Shown here: piece by piece, positions 1 through 6,594 of the stretch
Layout: every line of letters starts with the position of its first letter
How positions within the stretch are numbered: position 1 is the first letter of the stretch
Source: Pseudomonas brassicacearum
Lineage (GTDB): Bacteria; Pseudomonadota; Gammaproteobacteria; Pseudomonadales; Pseudomonadaceae
NCBI RefSeq assembly: GCF_000585995.1
Contig: NZ_CP007410.1
Span: 1,205,430-1,269,429 of the forward strand
Direction: 5' to 3'
DNA length: 64,000 nucleotides
Made by a program: the position numbers and the translations under genes
The notes under the pieces: generated by a model
The model's input: the letters and a program-made list of their open reading frames with translations, nothing else
What the model was told of the DNA's origin: nothing
Database searches by the model: none

Positions 1-834
1 GGGAAACACCGGCAAGCGCGGATCACCCACCTCCAGGCCCAGGCTGCATAGACCAGCCTTGATGGTGGCGGGCAAACCGCCCTTGAGGATGAAGTCCAGC
101 AGCGGCAATTGACGATAGAACAACGCCCGGGCCTGGCTCAGGTCGTTGGCCAGGACGGCGGCGTACAGGTCGAGGTTGAGCTGCGGGATCAGGTTCGGCG
201 CGGCGGTGCACCAACCCTTGGCCCCGGCGGAGAAGGCTTCCAGCGCCAGGGGGTTGCAACCGTTGTAGAACGGCACCTGGCCTTCGCCCAGCAATTGCAG
301 CTTGTGCATGCGCTGAATGTCGCCGGTGCTTTCCTTGACCATGGTGACGTTATCCACCGCGTTGAAAATCCGCAGGATCAGCTCCACCGACATGTCGATG
401 CCACTGGTGGCGGGGTTGTTGTAGAGCATGATGGGCAGGTCGATGCTGGCGCCGATGGCCTGGTAGTGCGCGAGGATTTCCGCCTCGCTCAATTTCCAGT
501 ACGAGGCCGGCAACACCATCACCACATCGGCGCCCTTCGCTTGGGCAAAGCGTGCGCGGCGCACCGCCTTGGCGGTGGTCAGGTCAGACACGCTGACCAC
601 GGTCGGCACCCGGCCGGCGACGCGGGCAATGCTGAACTCGCTGACCTGGTCCCACTCGGCGTCGCTCAGGTAGGCGCCTTCGCCGGTGCTGCCCAGGGGC
701 GCGATGGCATGCACGCCGCTGTCGATCAGACGGTCGATGGACCGGCCCAGCGCGTCCAGGTCCAAGCCCTGGCCGTCGGTGGAGAAGGGCGTGATGGTGT
801 AGCCGATGATGCCGTGGATATTGGGGGTAGACAT
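1..834 (-). CDS. Dihydrodipicolinate synthase (DapA/NanA) family lyase, 3' end outside window
   Basis: Reading the minus strand from ATG at 834 gives 278 codons with no stop before the window edge, so the C-terminus is missing. The family makes a Schiff base between an active-site lysine and a 2-oxo acid in a TIM barrel. The GSTGE substrate-binding motif, the tyrosine in MLYNNP and the Schiff-base lysine in VTMVKESTGD are all present. The gene starts 19 nt after the class II aldolase stop, so the two are probably one operon. That suggests a catabolic aldol cleavage pathway rather than lysine synthesis, but the substrate cannot be told from sequence. Confidence 0.9.
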   Translation of the reverse strand, partial: MSTPNIHGIIGYTITPFSTDGQGLDLDALGRSIDRLIDSGVHAIAPLGSTGEGAYLSDAEWDQVSEFSIARVAGRVPTVVSVSDLTTAKAVRRARFAQAKGADVVMVLPASYWKLSEAEILAHYQAIGASIDLPIMLYNNPATSGIDMSVELILRIFNAVDNVTMVKESTGDIQRMHKLQLLGEGQVPFYNGCNPLALEAFSAGAKGWCTAAPNLIPQLNLDLYAAVLANDLSQARALFYRQLPLLDFILKGGLPATIKAGLCSLGLEVGDPRLPVFP

Positions 835-853
835 GGCTTCGCTCCTGGTGGGG

Positions 854-1636
854 TCAGTTCAGGCAATCGGCGTGTTGACGCAGGGTCTGCCGGGCGTAGT
901 AGTTGAAGGCGGCCGCGTGGCGCTTGGGGCGGGCGATCCAGTCGTGGGCTTCGCGGCCCAAGTGAGGCAGGATCGGTTTCACCTCGCCAGCGGCCATGGC
1001 CAGCAATTGCAACTTCGCGGCGCGTTCGATCAGTTGGGCGATGTTGCAGGCTTCTTCCACGGTGGCACCGGTGGACAACTGGCCGTGGTGGGAAAGCAGG
1101 ATGGCGCGCTTGTCACCCAGGGCACCGGCGATCAATTCGCCTTCCTCGTTACCCACCGGCACCCCCGGCCAGCCCTCCAGGAAGGCGCAGTCTTCGTACA
1201 GCGGGCAGAGGTCCATGTGGGAAATCTGCAGCGGCACTTCCAGCATCGACAGCGCGGCGATGTGGGTCGGGTGGGTGTGAATGATGCAATTCACATCCGG
1301 CCGGGCGCGGTAGACCCAGGTATGAAAGCGGTTGGCCGGGTTGGGCATGCCATGGCCCTCCAGCACCTCGAGGTCTTCATTGACCAGCAGCAGGTTACCG
1401 GCGGTGATTTCATCGAAGCCCAGGCCCAGTTGCTGGGTGTAATAGGTGCCCGGTTGCGGCCCGCGCGCGGTAATCTGCCCCGCCAGCCCTGAGTCGTGAC
1501 CATTCTCGAACAGGATGCGGCAGGTCAGGGCCAGCTTTTGTCGTACAGTCCACGTATTATCCGGCAGTGTTTTCTGCATCTGGTTAACAGCATGCTGGAC
1601 CAACTGGTCCTTGGGCGTCGCCAGTGTCTTGCTCAT
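854..1636 (-). CDS. Class II aldolase/adducin family protein
   Basis: This 260-aa protein has the zinc-binding signature of class II aldolases: an HTHP motif (His120, His122) and a second pair in LSHHG (His183-184). Members cleave or epimerise sugar phosphates, or act on related hydroxy acids. The start ATG at 1636 has an AGGAGA ribosome site 7 nt upstream. It is the first gene of a two-gene minus-strand operon with the DapA-like lyase and is divergent from an XRE-cupin regulator. The shared palindrome in between suggests regulation by that protein. The exact substrate is unknown. Confidence 0.9.
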   Translation of the reverse strand: MSKTLATPKDQLVQHAVNQMQKTLPDNTWTVRQKLALTCRILFENGHDSGLAGQITARGPQPGTYYTQQLGLGFDEITAGNLLLVNEDLEVLEGHGMPNPANRFHTWVYRARPDVNCIIHTHPTHIAALSMLEVPLQISHMDLCPLYEDCAFLEGWPGVPVGNEEGELIAGALGDKRAILLSHHGQLSTGATVEEACNIAQLIERAAKLQLLAMAAGEVKPILPHLGREAHDWIARPKRHAAAFNYYARQTLRQHADCLN

Positions 1637-1706
1637 ACCCGTTCTCCTGATTCGTTCTTTGACCGTTCTTGATCCGCGTCATGGAAGCTGTGAAAGGAAG
1701 GTGCTA

Positions 1707-1742
1707 ATGACACTAAATAGACTATATGACACAAAGTGTCAT
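1707..1742. promoter_or_regulatory. Putative operator of the XRE-cupin regulator
   Basis: A perfect inverted repeat ATGACAC-AAA-GTGTCAT lies at 1726-1742, and a further half-site ATGACAC lies 19 bp upstream at 1707-1713. It sits in the spacer between the minus-strand aldolase operon and the plus-strand regulator. This is where an autoregulating, divergently acting repressor would bind. The assignment to this regulator is inference. Confidence 0.55.
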
Positions 1743-1786
1743 TTGCAATCGCAGATTGTCCGTTTCTCTGGAAATGTTGGTTACCT

Positions 1787-2353
1787 ATGTCCATTCGCTT
1801 GAAATTGCTCAGGAAAAAACTCGGCATGACACTGGACGTCCTGGCCGAAAAAACCGGGATGACCAAGAGCTACCTGTCCAAGGTGGAGCGGGGCTTGAGC
1901 ACGCCCTCCATCGCCACGGCGCTCAAGCTCGCCAAGGCCCTGAGCGTGAAAGTCGAGGAGCTGTTCTCTGAAGAAAGCGTCTCCCTCGACAGCTACAGCC
2001 TGGTGCGCAGCGAAGACCGCCAATCCCTTGCAGCGAGCAGCGGCAGCTCCGAATACGCGGTATTGGCCCACCAAGTGTCCGAACGCAGCCTGCTGCCCTT
2101 CATCCTCTATCCGGCCGCCGAATTCACCGCCCATCACGCGTTCAAGGAACACACCGGGGAGGAGTTTTTGTTCGTGCATGAGGGGCAGGTGGAAGTGGAC
2201 TTCATGAACGAGCGCGTGCTGCTGAACCGCGGGGATGCCTTGCATTTCAATGCGCAGAAACCCCATCGCCTGCGTTCGGTGGGGGATGTTCAGGCGCAGT
2301 TGTTGGTGGTGGTGCACAGCGATGAGTCGTCGGAGAAGGGCGAGGGCGCCTAG
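1787..2353 (+). CDS. XRE-family transcriptional regulator with C-terminal cupin domain
   Basis: The 188-aa product has an N-terminal helix-turn-helix (about residues 5-60, including KLRKKLGMTLDVLAEKTGMT-type spacing) and a small C-terminal cupin fold (about 105-175, with HHAFKEHTGEEF and GDALHF). The two-domain form is typical of regulators that sense a small ligand through the cupin. I chose ATG 1787 rather than an in-frame upstream start at 1736, because the HTH begins immediately after it and the upstream start would lie inside the palindrome. It is divergent from the aldolase/DapA-like pair and probably controls it. Confidence 0.88.
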   Translation: MSIRLKLLRKKLGMTLDVLAEKTGMTKSYLSKVERGLSTPSIATALKLAKALSVKVEELFSEESVSLDSYSLVRSEDRQSLAASSGSSEYAVLAHQVSERSLLPFILYPAAEFTAHHAFKEHTGEEFLFVHEGQVEVDFMNERVLLNRGDALHFNAQKPHRLRSVGDVQAQLLVVVHSDESSEKGEGA

Positions 2354-2380
2354 TGGCTCCAATCGCAGGTAACCAACGTT

Positions 2381-2420
2381 GCGAGGGAGCTTGCTCCCGC
2401 TGGGCTGCGCAGCAGCCCCC
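2381..2420. repeat. REP-type element (GCGAGGGAGCTTGCTCCCGC class)
   Basis: A short GC-rich palindrome, GAGGGAGC/GCTCCC, is followed by a second hairpin of GGGCTGC/GCAGCCC type. The same sequence recurs as inverted pairs at 35081 and 59517. Here it is a single copy. Confidence 0.8.
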
Positions 2421-2853
2421 CTCCAATGAGCGCCTCGCCACAGATCTTCCGACAGCCTCAACTGAACGGTATCGGGGCATCTGCTCAGACCAGTCGAGTG
2501 GCGTCTGTCAGTAAAGACCGACAGACACCAGCGACGAAGGCCCGCTAGGCCACAGCGCCTTGCGCCTTTGCCTACAACTACGCCAGAATCCGCCGGCTTG
2601 TGCGCCTGGGGTTGCGTCGGTAGTTTTGGACCTGTCACTGATGGTCAGTGATCGGGTTTAGCAGCTCGCCGAGTTAAGTCGCACAACGCGTCATCAGACA
2701 GGAATCCCCATTCCTGCACTTGATGGTGGCTGTGCGCAGGGCGTCCTCGGACGCGCCGATTTCTTAACTCGTCGGTCTGCTAACCTGCGTACAGCTGCCT
2801 CCCAATTCGTTTAGCAGCGAACGGGTCGTGGCCTCAACCAGAGAGTTAAGACC
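2421..2853. other. Non-coding spacer with dyads upstream of the DUF6124 gene
   Basis: No convincing gene is present. Three dyads are visible: GTCTGTC/GACAGAC arms at 2503-2526, CACTGA-TGG-TCAGTG at 2636-2650, and a long imperfect inverted repeat. In the last, TAGCAG-N6-GAGTTAAG near 2659 faces its complement near 2762-2781, enclosing a GCGTCC/GGACGC hairpin. The layout suggests a structured leader or a small mobile non-coding element. Confidence 0.4.
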
Positions 2854-3213
2854 ATGGTCAAAGTTACACCGAATCCTCCAGTTACAGACGAACCCACATC
2901 CCGTGCCCAGTCTGCCCGCAACAAAAAGCTCGACGACGCGGCCACGCGAGCGTTGGATTACTACCTGAAACCCAAGGCTAAGAGCGAAACGTCTGACAAG
3001 TCAGATTCCATTTTTCGGATTGATCCGGGGGTTGATTCTGAGTGTTTGCTTGCGAATCTCAGTGAGAATTTGGCTTCGGCTAATGCCATGATCAATGATT
3101 TGGCGTTTGATTTGGATGGGGCACGACGGCGTGTTGCGTTGGGGATTTTGCAGGTGATTGAGGTGAGTGAGCTGTTGGCGAATCGGGCTTTGGATATTGT
3201 TGAGGTGAGGTAG
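2854..3213 (+). CDS. DUF6124 family protein
   Basis: This small 119-aa protein has a polar, low-complexity N-terminus. A conserved-looking segment follows with LDYYLKP, FRIDPGVDSECLLANLSENL and a helical C-terminus (ALGILQVIEVSELLANRALD). I recognise the pattern as the Pseudomonas-rich DUF6124 group, whose function is unknown. No signal peptide or membrane segment is visible. It is followed by a strong terminator, so it appears to be a single-gene unit. Confidence 0.75.
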   Translation: MVKVTPNPPVTDEPTSRAQSARNKKLDDAATRALDYYLKPKAKSETSDKSDSIFRIDPGVDSECLLANLSENLASANAMINDLAFDLDGARRRVALGILQVIEVSELLANRALDIVEVR

Positions 3214-3242
3214 GCAGCAATATCACGTGCTACCTAAATGAA

Positions 3243-3270
3243 AAAAGGTCTTGCCCAGCAAGACCTTTTT
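3243..3270. terminator. Bidirectional rho-independent terminator
   Basis: An AGGTCTTG/CAAGACCT stem with a 4-5 nt loop is flanked by A and T runs. It ends the DUF6124 transcript. It may originally have served tRNA-Leu before island insertion, because a 13-bp copy of the tRNA 3' end sits directly beside it. Confidence 0.85.
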
Positions 3271-3275
3271 ATGAG

Positions 3276-3288
3276 CCCGAGGGAGACT
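3276..3288. other. Putative att site (copy of tRNA-Leu 3' end)
   Basis: CCCGAGGGAGACT is identical to positions 10720-10732 within the 3' part of tRNA-Leu, in the same orientation. Both copies are followed on the tRNA-distal side by an A/T-flanked hairpin built on an AAGACCTT-type core. This is what integration into the 3' end of the tRNA would leave. The match is short, so this is inference. Confidence 0.5.
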
Positions 3289-3332
3289 GTAGTGTTCCAG
3301 TAAACTCAAGGCCTCCAGAGAGGTTTGCTTTC

Positions 3333-3356
3333 TAGGGATACATGTAGGGATACATG
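3333..3356 (+). repeat. Tandem 12-bp repeat
   Basis: TAGGGATACATG occurs twice head to tail just inside the putative att copy. It could be an arm-type recombinase site or part of a lost integrase 3' end. Nothing else in 3289-3455 looks like a gene. Confidence 0.6.
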
Positions 3357-3455
3357 CTCGCCATTGCTGTAGGCAGTATGAAGAGTTTCAGCGATTCCAT
3401 GCAATCCATTCAGTCACTCACTCTCCCACTGATACGCCTGGTACGTGCGGCTCGT

Positions 3456-3656
3456 TCAGCATTGGTAACGATCCTTTATGACTCGGTCGAAGTAGCCCCC
3501 TTTTGACGGTGCGTTAATCAGCCCTTGATAGACGTTCAATGGTACGCGGCAAAAGTCGTACGTCTTTCCTTGCTTGAAGGTGATCTTCATTCGGTTGGTC
3601 GCCGGGTCGTAACCTACAGCTGTGATCGCACTTGAGTTCACGCGAACCATTTCCAT
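3456..3656 (-). CDS. KTSC domain protein
   Basis: This 66-aa protein fills a single KTSC domain. It begins with a MEMVRVNSSAI strand, then VGYDP, a basic MKITFKQGKTYDF stretch, and a final YFDRVIKDRY motif. The family is small, often phage- or island-borne, and linked to nucleic-acid proteins. The start ATG at 3656 has a GAAAGGA ribosome site. It lies at the edge of the tRNA-Leu island and has no partner gene next to it. Confidence 0.8.
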   Translation of the reverse strand: MEMVRVNSSAITAVGYDPATNRMKITFKQGKTYDFCRVPLNVYQGLINAPSKGGYFDRVIKDRYQC

Positions 3657-3800
3657 TGGGACGTCCTTTCATGGAGGGAGCTAACCGATATGTCAGCATC
3701 ACTTAGGATCGTAGCTCACGATATCCATTCGGCCTGTTCAAGCCGGGGTCGATTGCGGCTACCATTTTATCGATTCACAATTTATTAGACCGGAGTGGCA

Positions 3801-4568
3801 ATGACGAGATCGGTAGAAGCCAATCGGGATCCGATTTCGAAATCTACAACGATGATGCTTGACGCTGCTGTCAAATGGATTGGTTGGTTGGAAGATTACC
3901 CAGGCTGGAAAGAATGGAATCGAGAAAGATTTAGCCGCACGCTCTACGACGACAATCTGGTCCCAGATGCTGATGAGGCAGAGCAACGTGTGTTTGTCTT
4001 TTCTGAAGACGTGGAACGCCAACACGCTGTGGTATTTCAGTACCTCAGCCTGCAACAGACTTCAACGGCCCTCAGGGAATGTGAATACTACTTTCGAAGA
4101 TTTCCCTTTCACGGCTTGCCTGTCGCACATTCTGATCACATCACGAACATCTGCGAGATGTACTTCGGACGTTTCTACGAGTTCAGGGAGCGTTTGAAGA
4201 AGTATCTCAATGTGGTTGCGGTGGCTGCACCAACACGCCGAATTGACGTGGGAGGGTTTATCAAGGTTTTTGATAAAGAGTTCGATGGTGAGCTAAGAGC
4301 CCGTAACTCGGTGCACCACCACTCTCGTTTCGAGGATGCGGCTATCGAGCGTGTGTTTCTAACTCACGTCGTCTCGACCGGACCTTCTGGAAATGGGTGG
4401 AAGGCAGAGCGCCAGGCAGCCTACCGCAAAGTTACGCAAGAATGGGTTGCCAGGGTCAGAAAACGTGCATCCAAACTGGAAGAGTTTATGGAGGCTGCTG
4501 CTCAGTTGACTTTGAATAGCTGTGACTTTCTATCGGTTAGTCTCGCACCCAGCGATACGAACTCTTGA
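3801..4568 (+). CDS. Uncharacterised protein with HEPN-like RNxxxH motif
   Basis: The 255-aa product is mostly alpha-helical by composition. It has no signal or membrane segment. Residues 168-173 read RNSVHH inside GELRARNSVHHHSRFEDAAIERV, matching the R-x4-H catalytic pattern of HEPN ribonucleases (known from toxins, Abi systems and CRISPR RNases). ATG 3801 is preferred over GTG 3795, because a GGAG sits 5 nt before it and would abut the GTG. It is a lone gene in a degraded island. HEPN assignment rests on one motif, so a role in RNA cleavage or phage defence is inference. Confidence 0.6.
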   Translation: MTRSVEANRDPISKSTTMMLDAAVKWIGWLEDYPGWKEWNRERFSRTLYDDNLVPDADEAEQRVFVFSEDVERQHAVVFQYLSLQQTSTALRECEYYFRRFPFHGLPVAHSDHITNICEMYFGRFYEFRERLKKYLNVVAVAAPTRRIDVGGFIKVFDKEFDGELRARNSVHHHSRFEDAAIERVFLTHVVSTGPSGNGWKAERQAAYRKVTQEWVARVRKRASKLEEFMEAAAQLTLNSCDFLSVSLAPSDTNS

Positions 4569-4623
4569 TCTCGAAAGTAGCCCGGTTGCTCGGGGCGTTG
4601 CTGAATCTCCACCGATAAAACCC

Positions 4624-4687
4624 GCTGGGGACCCTGAGCGTCAAGGGTACGGGGTCGGAAACCCGCGGGATCTTGGTAGCGACAGAG
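4624..4687 (+). repeat. Island repeat unit, copy 1
   Basis: The ~64-nt unit runs from GGGGACCCTGAG through GGTACGGGGTCGGAAACCCG to GATCTTGGTAGCGACAGAG. It shares its order and blocks with copies at 4842-4909 and 4985-5051, which are inverted relative to it. Confidence 0.75.
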
Positions 4688-4702
4688 ATTGCACCTTACT
4701 GA

Positions 4703-4720
4703 AATTTCAACGTTGAAATT
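4703..4720. repeat. 18-bp perfect palindrome
   Basis: AATTTCAACGTTGAAATT reads identically on both strands. It lies 16 nt after repeat copy 1 and could be a homodimer binding site. Confidence 0.85.
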
Positions 4721-4841
4721 GAAAGGACCCTGACGAAAAAAGGGCATCGTTACCGTTACGGTAAAGGTGAGCCATTGTGTTGCTGATAGCGAACGGTTGA
4801 ACCTGGTCAACCTTGGGGATGGTGTCAACCGACGTAGAAAA

Positions 4842-4909
4842 CTCAGTCGCTAACAAGATGCTGCGGGTTCTTTGCCCCGTACCCATTCGAAATACCCAGG
4901 GTCCCCGGC
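4842..4909 (-). repeat. Island repeat unit, copy 2
   Basis: On the minus strand this reads GCCGGGGACCCTGGG, then GGTACGGGG, six differing bases, ACCCGC and ATCTTGTTAGCGACTGAG. The block order matches copy 1. Confidence 0.75.
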
Positions 4910-4933
4910 GAGCTAACAAGCGATAGGGCAAAT

Positions 4934-4983
4934 GCACAGGTGAACCACCAGTTCACCAGGTTCACTTGTTCACTAAGCTGTGC
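4934..4983. repeat. GTTCAC hexamer cluster
   Basis: GTTCAC occurs at 4951, 4960 and 4968, and inverted (GTGAAC) at 4940. The group is bracketed by GCACAG (4934) and its complement CTGTGC (4978). It sits exactly between repeat copies 2 and 3. Confidence 0.75.
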
Positions 4984-4984
4984 A

Positions 4985-5051
4985 CTTTTTCGCTAACACG
5001 ATCACGCGGGTTTCCGACCCCGTGTATTAAAGAAACCTCAGGGTCCCCGGC
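4985..5051 (-). repeat. Island repeat unit, copy 3
   Basis: The minus strand reads GCCGGGGACCCTGAG, an AT-rich spacer, ACGGGGTCGGAAACCCGCG, then GATCGTGTTAGCGA. It matches copy 1 over about 22 of 23 bases in the central block. Confidence 0.75.
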
Positions 5052-5132
5052 AAAATTTGGAACTGCTCCTGACGTTCGCTGGTGGCATTGATGCTTCCGG
5101 GGACCGGGGGAATACGTATCCTTCTGAAAGCA

Positions 5133-5170
5133 GTGTTACGAACGTTACTGGTGTAACGGTTATCGATAAC
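5133..5170. repeat. 26-nt dyad unit, copy 1, plus 12-bp palindrome
   Basis: GTGTTAC-N7-ACTGGTGTAACG at 5133-5158 contains the hairpin CGTTAC-TGGT-GTAACG. The perfect palindrome GTTATCGATAAC at 5159-5170 follows immediately. A second copy of the 26-nt unit is at 5230. Confidence 0.7.
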
Positions 5171-5229
5171 TAGCTGTATTTATTTGATATTTTTGCGTAG
5201 CGCTGTGTTTGAGCATGAGCTTTTTAGGA

Positions 5230-5255
5230 GTGTTACTAAGCCAACTGGTGTAACG
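5230..5255 (+). repeat. 26-nt dyad unit, copy 2
   Basis: GTGTTAC-N7-ACTGGTGTAACG has exactly the same block lengths as the unit at 5133-5158, with a different 7-nt centre. The conserved arms and variable centre resemble protein-bound direct repeats. Confidence 0.7.
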
Positions 5256-5484
5256 CTTCAGAGGTCTGAAGTAGACCCATAAAACAGCAAGGAAGCTATT
5301 GTCGAGCTCTCGCTTGACCATCAGCAACGATTGGCAGTTAGGTATGAGCACTTTGCTAGGGGTCAGCAAGCTATCAGCGATTAGCCCGCTGGTGTGACAG
5401 GCCGCTACCGGCCAGAAGCCGCTGCTGGAGCTTAATTCGAGTTCAAAGGGGCGCGAGACATAAGGTTGACTAGGCCGGGCTCAA

Positions 5485-5883
5485 TCATGCCTTGCCTATC
5501 AGCGATATGAACCCTGTAAAGCTATCTGCAATCCTTTCCACGGACTCTTCTGGAGCGATCCCATCGAAACAAACGATAGGCCAAGGTGGAGAGTTTCCTC
5601 TGAGATCGAAAGCTACAAGCTCACCTGCACCGTTACTACCGAACACAAATAAATCTGGAGCTATTTGCTCATAGAACAAAACCTGCTTGGGGTCGGCGGT
5701 AACCTCCGCAGAATCGAGAACGAAGTTAAATGGACCAACAGGTAACGGCCCCTCGCCACCATTGCTGAAGGTCAGCAACTGGTAGTACTCATCAGGGAGC
5801 ACATGCGGTACAACCGCTCGCAACGCGGCCAACGCATCATAAGAAGCCCCTGGTGATCTATGCCACTCTCCATCAATTTTCAA
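5485..5883 (-). CDS. SMI1/KNR4 (SUKH) family protein
   Basis: The 132-aa protein carries SUKH-type motifs: LPDEYYQLLTFSNGGEG near residues 30-45, and FGSNGAGELVAFDLRG near 80-96. SUKH proteins are best known as immunity proteins that neutralise contact-dependent or T6SS toxins, but orphan copies are common. No toxin gene lies beside it, which suits a decayed island. Its GC is lower than that of the core genes. Confidence 0.8.
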   Translation of the reverse strand: MKIDGEWHRSPGASYDALAALRAVVPHVLPDEYYQLLTFSNGGEGPLPVGPFNFVLDSAEVTADPKQVLFYEQIAPDLFVFGSNGAGELVAFDLRGNSPPWPIVCFDGIAPEESVERIADSFTGFISLIGKA

Positions 5884-6594
5884 TTCTTCAGGTCTCAGTT
5901 GATTTATCGCCAGTCGTGACGCAGGCAGCCGAAGGCTGCCTAAAACTATTACCGTCGCTGCTCATAAGCGGATGGCTTTACTTACGACAAGCATACGCAT
6001 GTCAAAGTAACGTTCAAGGCACCTTGGGGTGAATTCAGGATCACTGGCCACAATCTCGATGATCGCATTGGGTAGATTTCGGCCAGTCGTGACTGGCAAA
6101 CATCGACCCAAACAGGCCTGTCGTGCGACCGGCAGAAAACGGTCAAAAGCGGACGCTCACACGCTACCGCTTCCGGCCAAAAGTGCACGATGGACACGGT
6201 GATGGAAAATGAGTAGTGTCACGGGAGCTGTATTCGACTCTAGAAGGTAGCAGGGCTTGCCTTTATCCATGTCGCGTTTCTCCCTGAGCGATGTCACATA
6301 TGCCGCGACCCACAAGGACTTACAGGACGACAAGGAACGTTATATGACACGCTATCGCGACATGACACGCGACATGGCATCTCGCTTAATAGTAGTTATG
6401 GTTCTAGCGGGCAACAGGACTCACCGACATCCATGTCGCGTTTTTCCCCGAGTAATGTCGATTTTGCCGCGACCACCTTTACGCTAGACAAGGACTTACA
6501 GGGCGATAGGGAACGTTGTATGACACGTCATCGCGACATAGCATGGCGTCTAACTATTAGTTAGATTTCGTTAACTTACGCATGAGAATATTTT
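5884..6594. other. Non-coding block with hairpins and tandem repeat
   Basis: No gene is supported in these ~700 bp. Visible features are an AGGCAGCC-GAA-GGCTGCCT hairpin at 5923-5941, a direct repeat GCCAGTCGTGAC at 5909 and 6082, and the two-unit tandem repeat at 6267-6551. The second GCCAGTCGTGAC copy is part of the dyad GCCAGTC-GT-GACTGGC. Confidence 0.5.
6267..6551 (+). repeat. Two-unit tandem repeat with CCATGTCGCG/CGCGACATGG ends
   Basis: Unit 1 starts at 6267 and unit 2 at 6431. Each opens with CCATGTCGCGTTT, continues with a TCCC-GAG-ATGTC-TGCCGCGACC block, and carries CAAGGACTTACAGG, GGAACGTT, TATGACACG and ATCGCGACAT. Unit 2 has about 12 nt extra in the middle. Unit 1 ends with ACGCGACATGG, the exact complement of its own beginning. 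Confidence 0.75.

Larger units (their letters stand above)
4569..5484. other. Repeat-dense non-coding block
   Basis: About 900 bp contain no credible gene but many repeats, listed separately: three ~66-nt units, an 18-bp perfect palindrome, a GTTCAC cluster and two 26-nt dyads. Two small dyads are also present: TTACCGT-T-ACGGTAA at 4750-4764 and GGTTGA-N6-TCAACC at 4795-4812. Such density fits a decayed attachment or replication region, or a cluster of operators. Which of these applies cannot be told here. Confidence 0.5.

Noticed and set aside
4624-5051. CRISPR array
   Set aside because: The repeats number only three, lie in both orientations, are imperfect and have unequal spacing; no cas gene is present.
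5923-5941. Terminator upstream of the SUKH gene
   Set aside because: The AGGCAGCC hairpin lacks a T run on either strand, so it is listed only as a hairpin.
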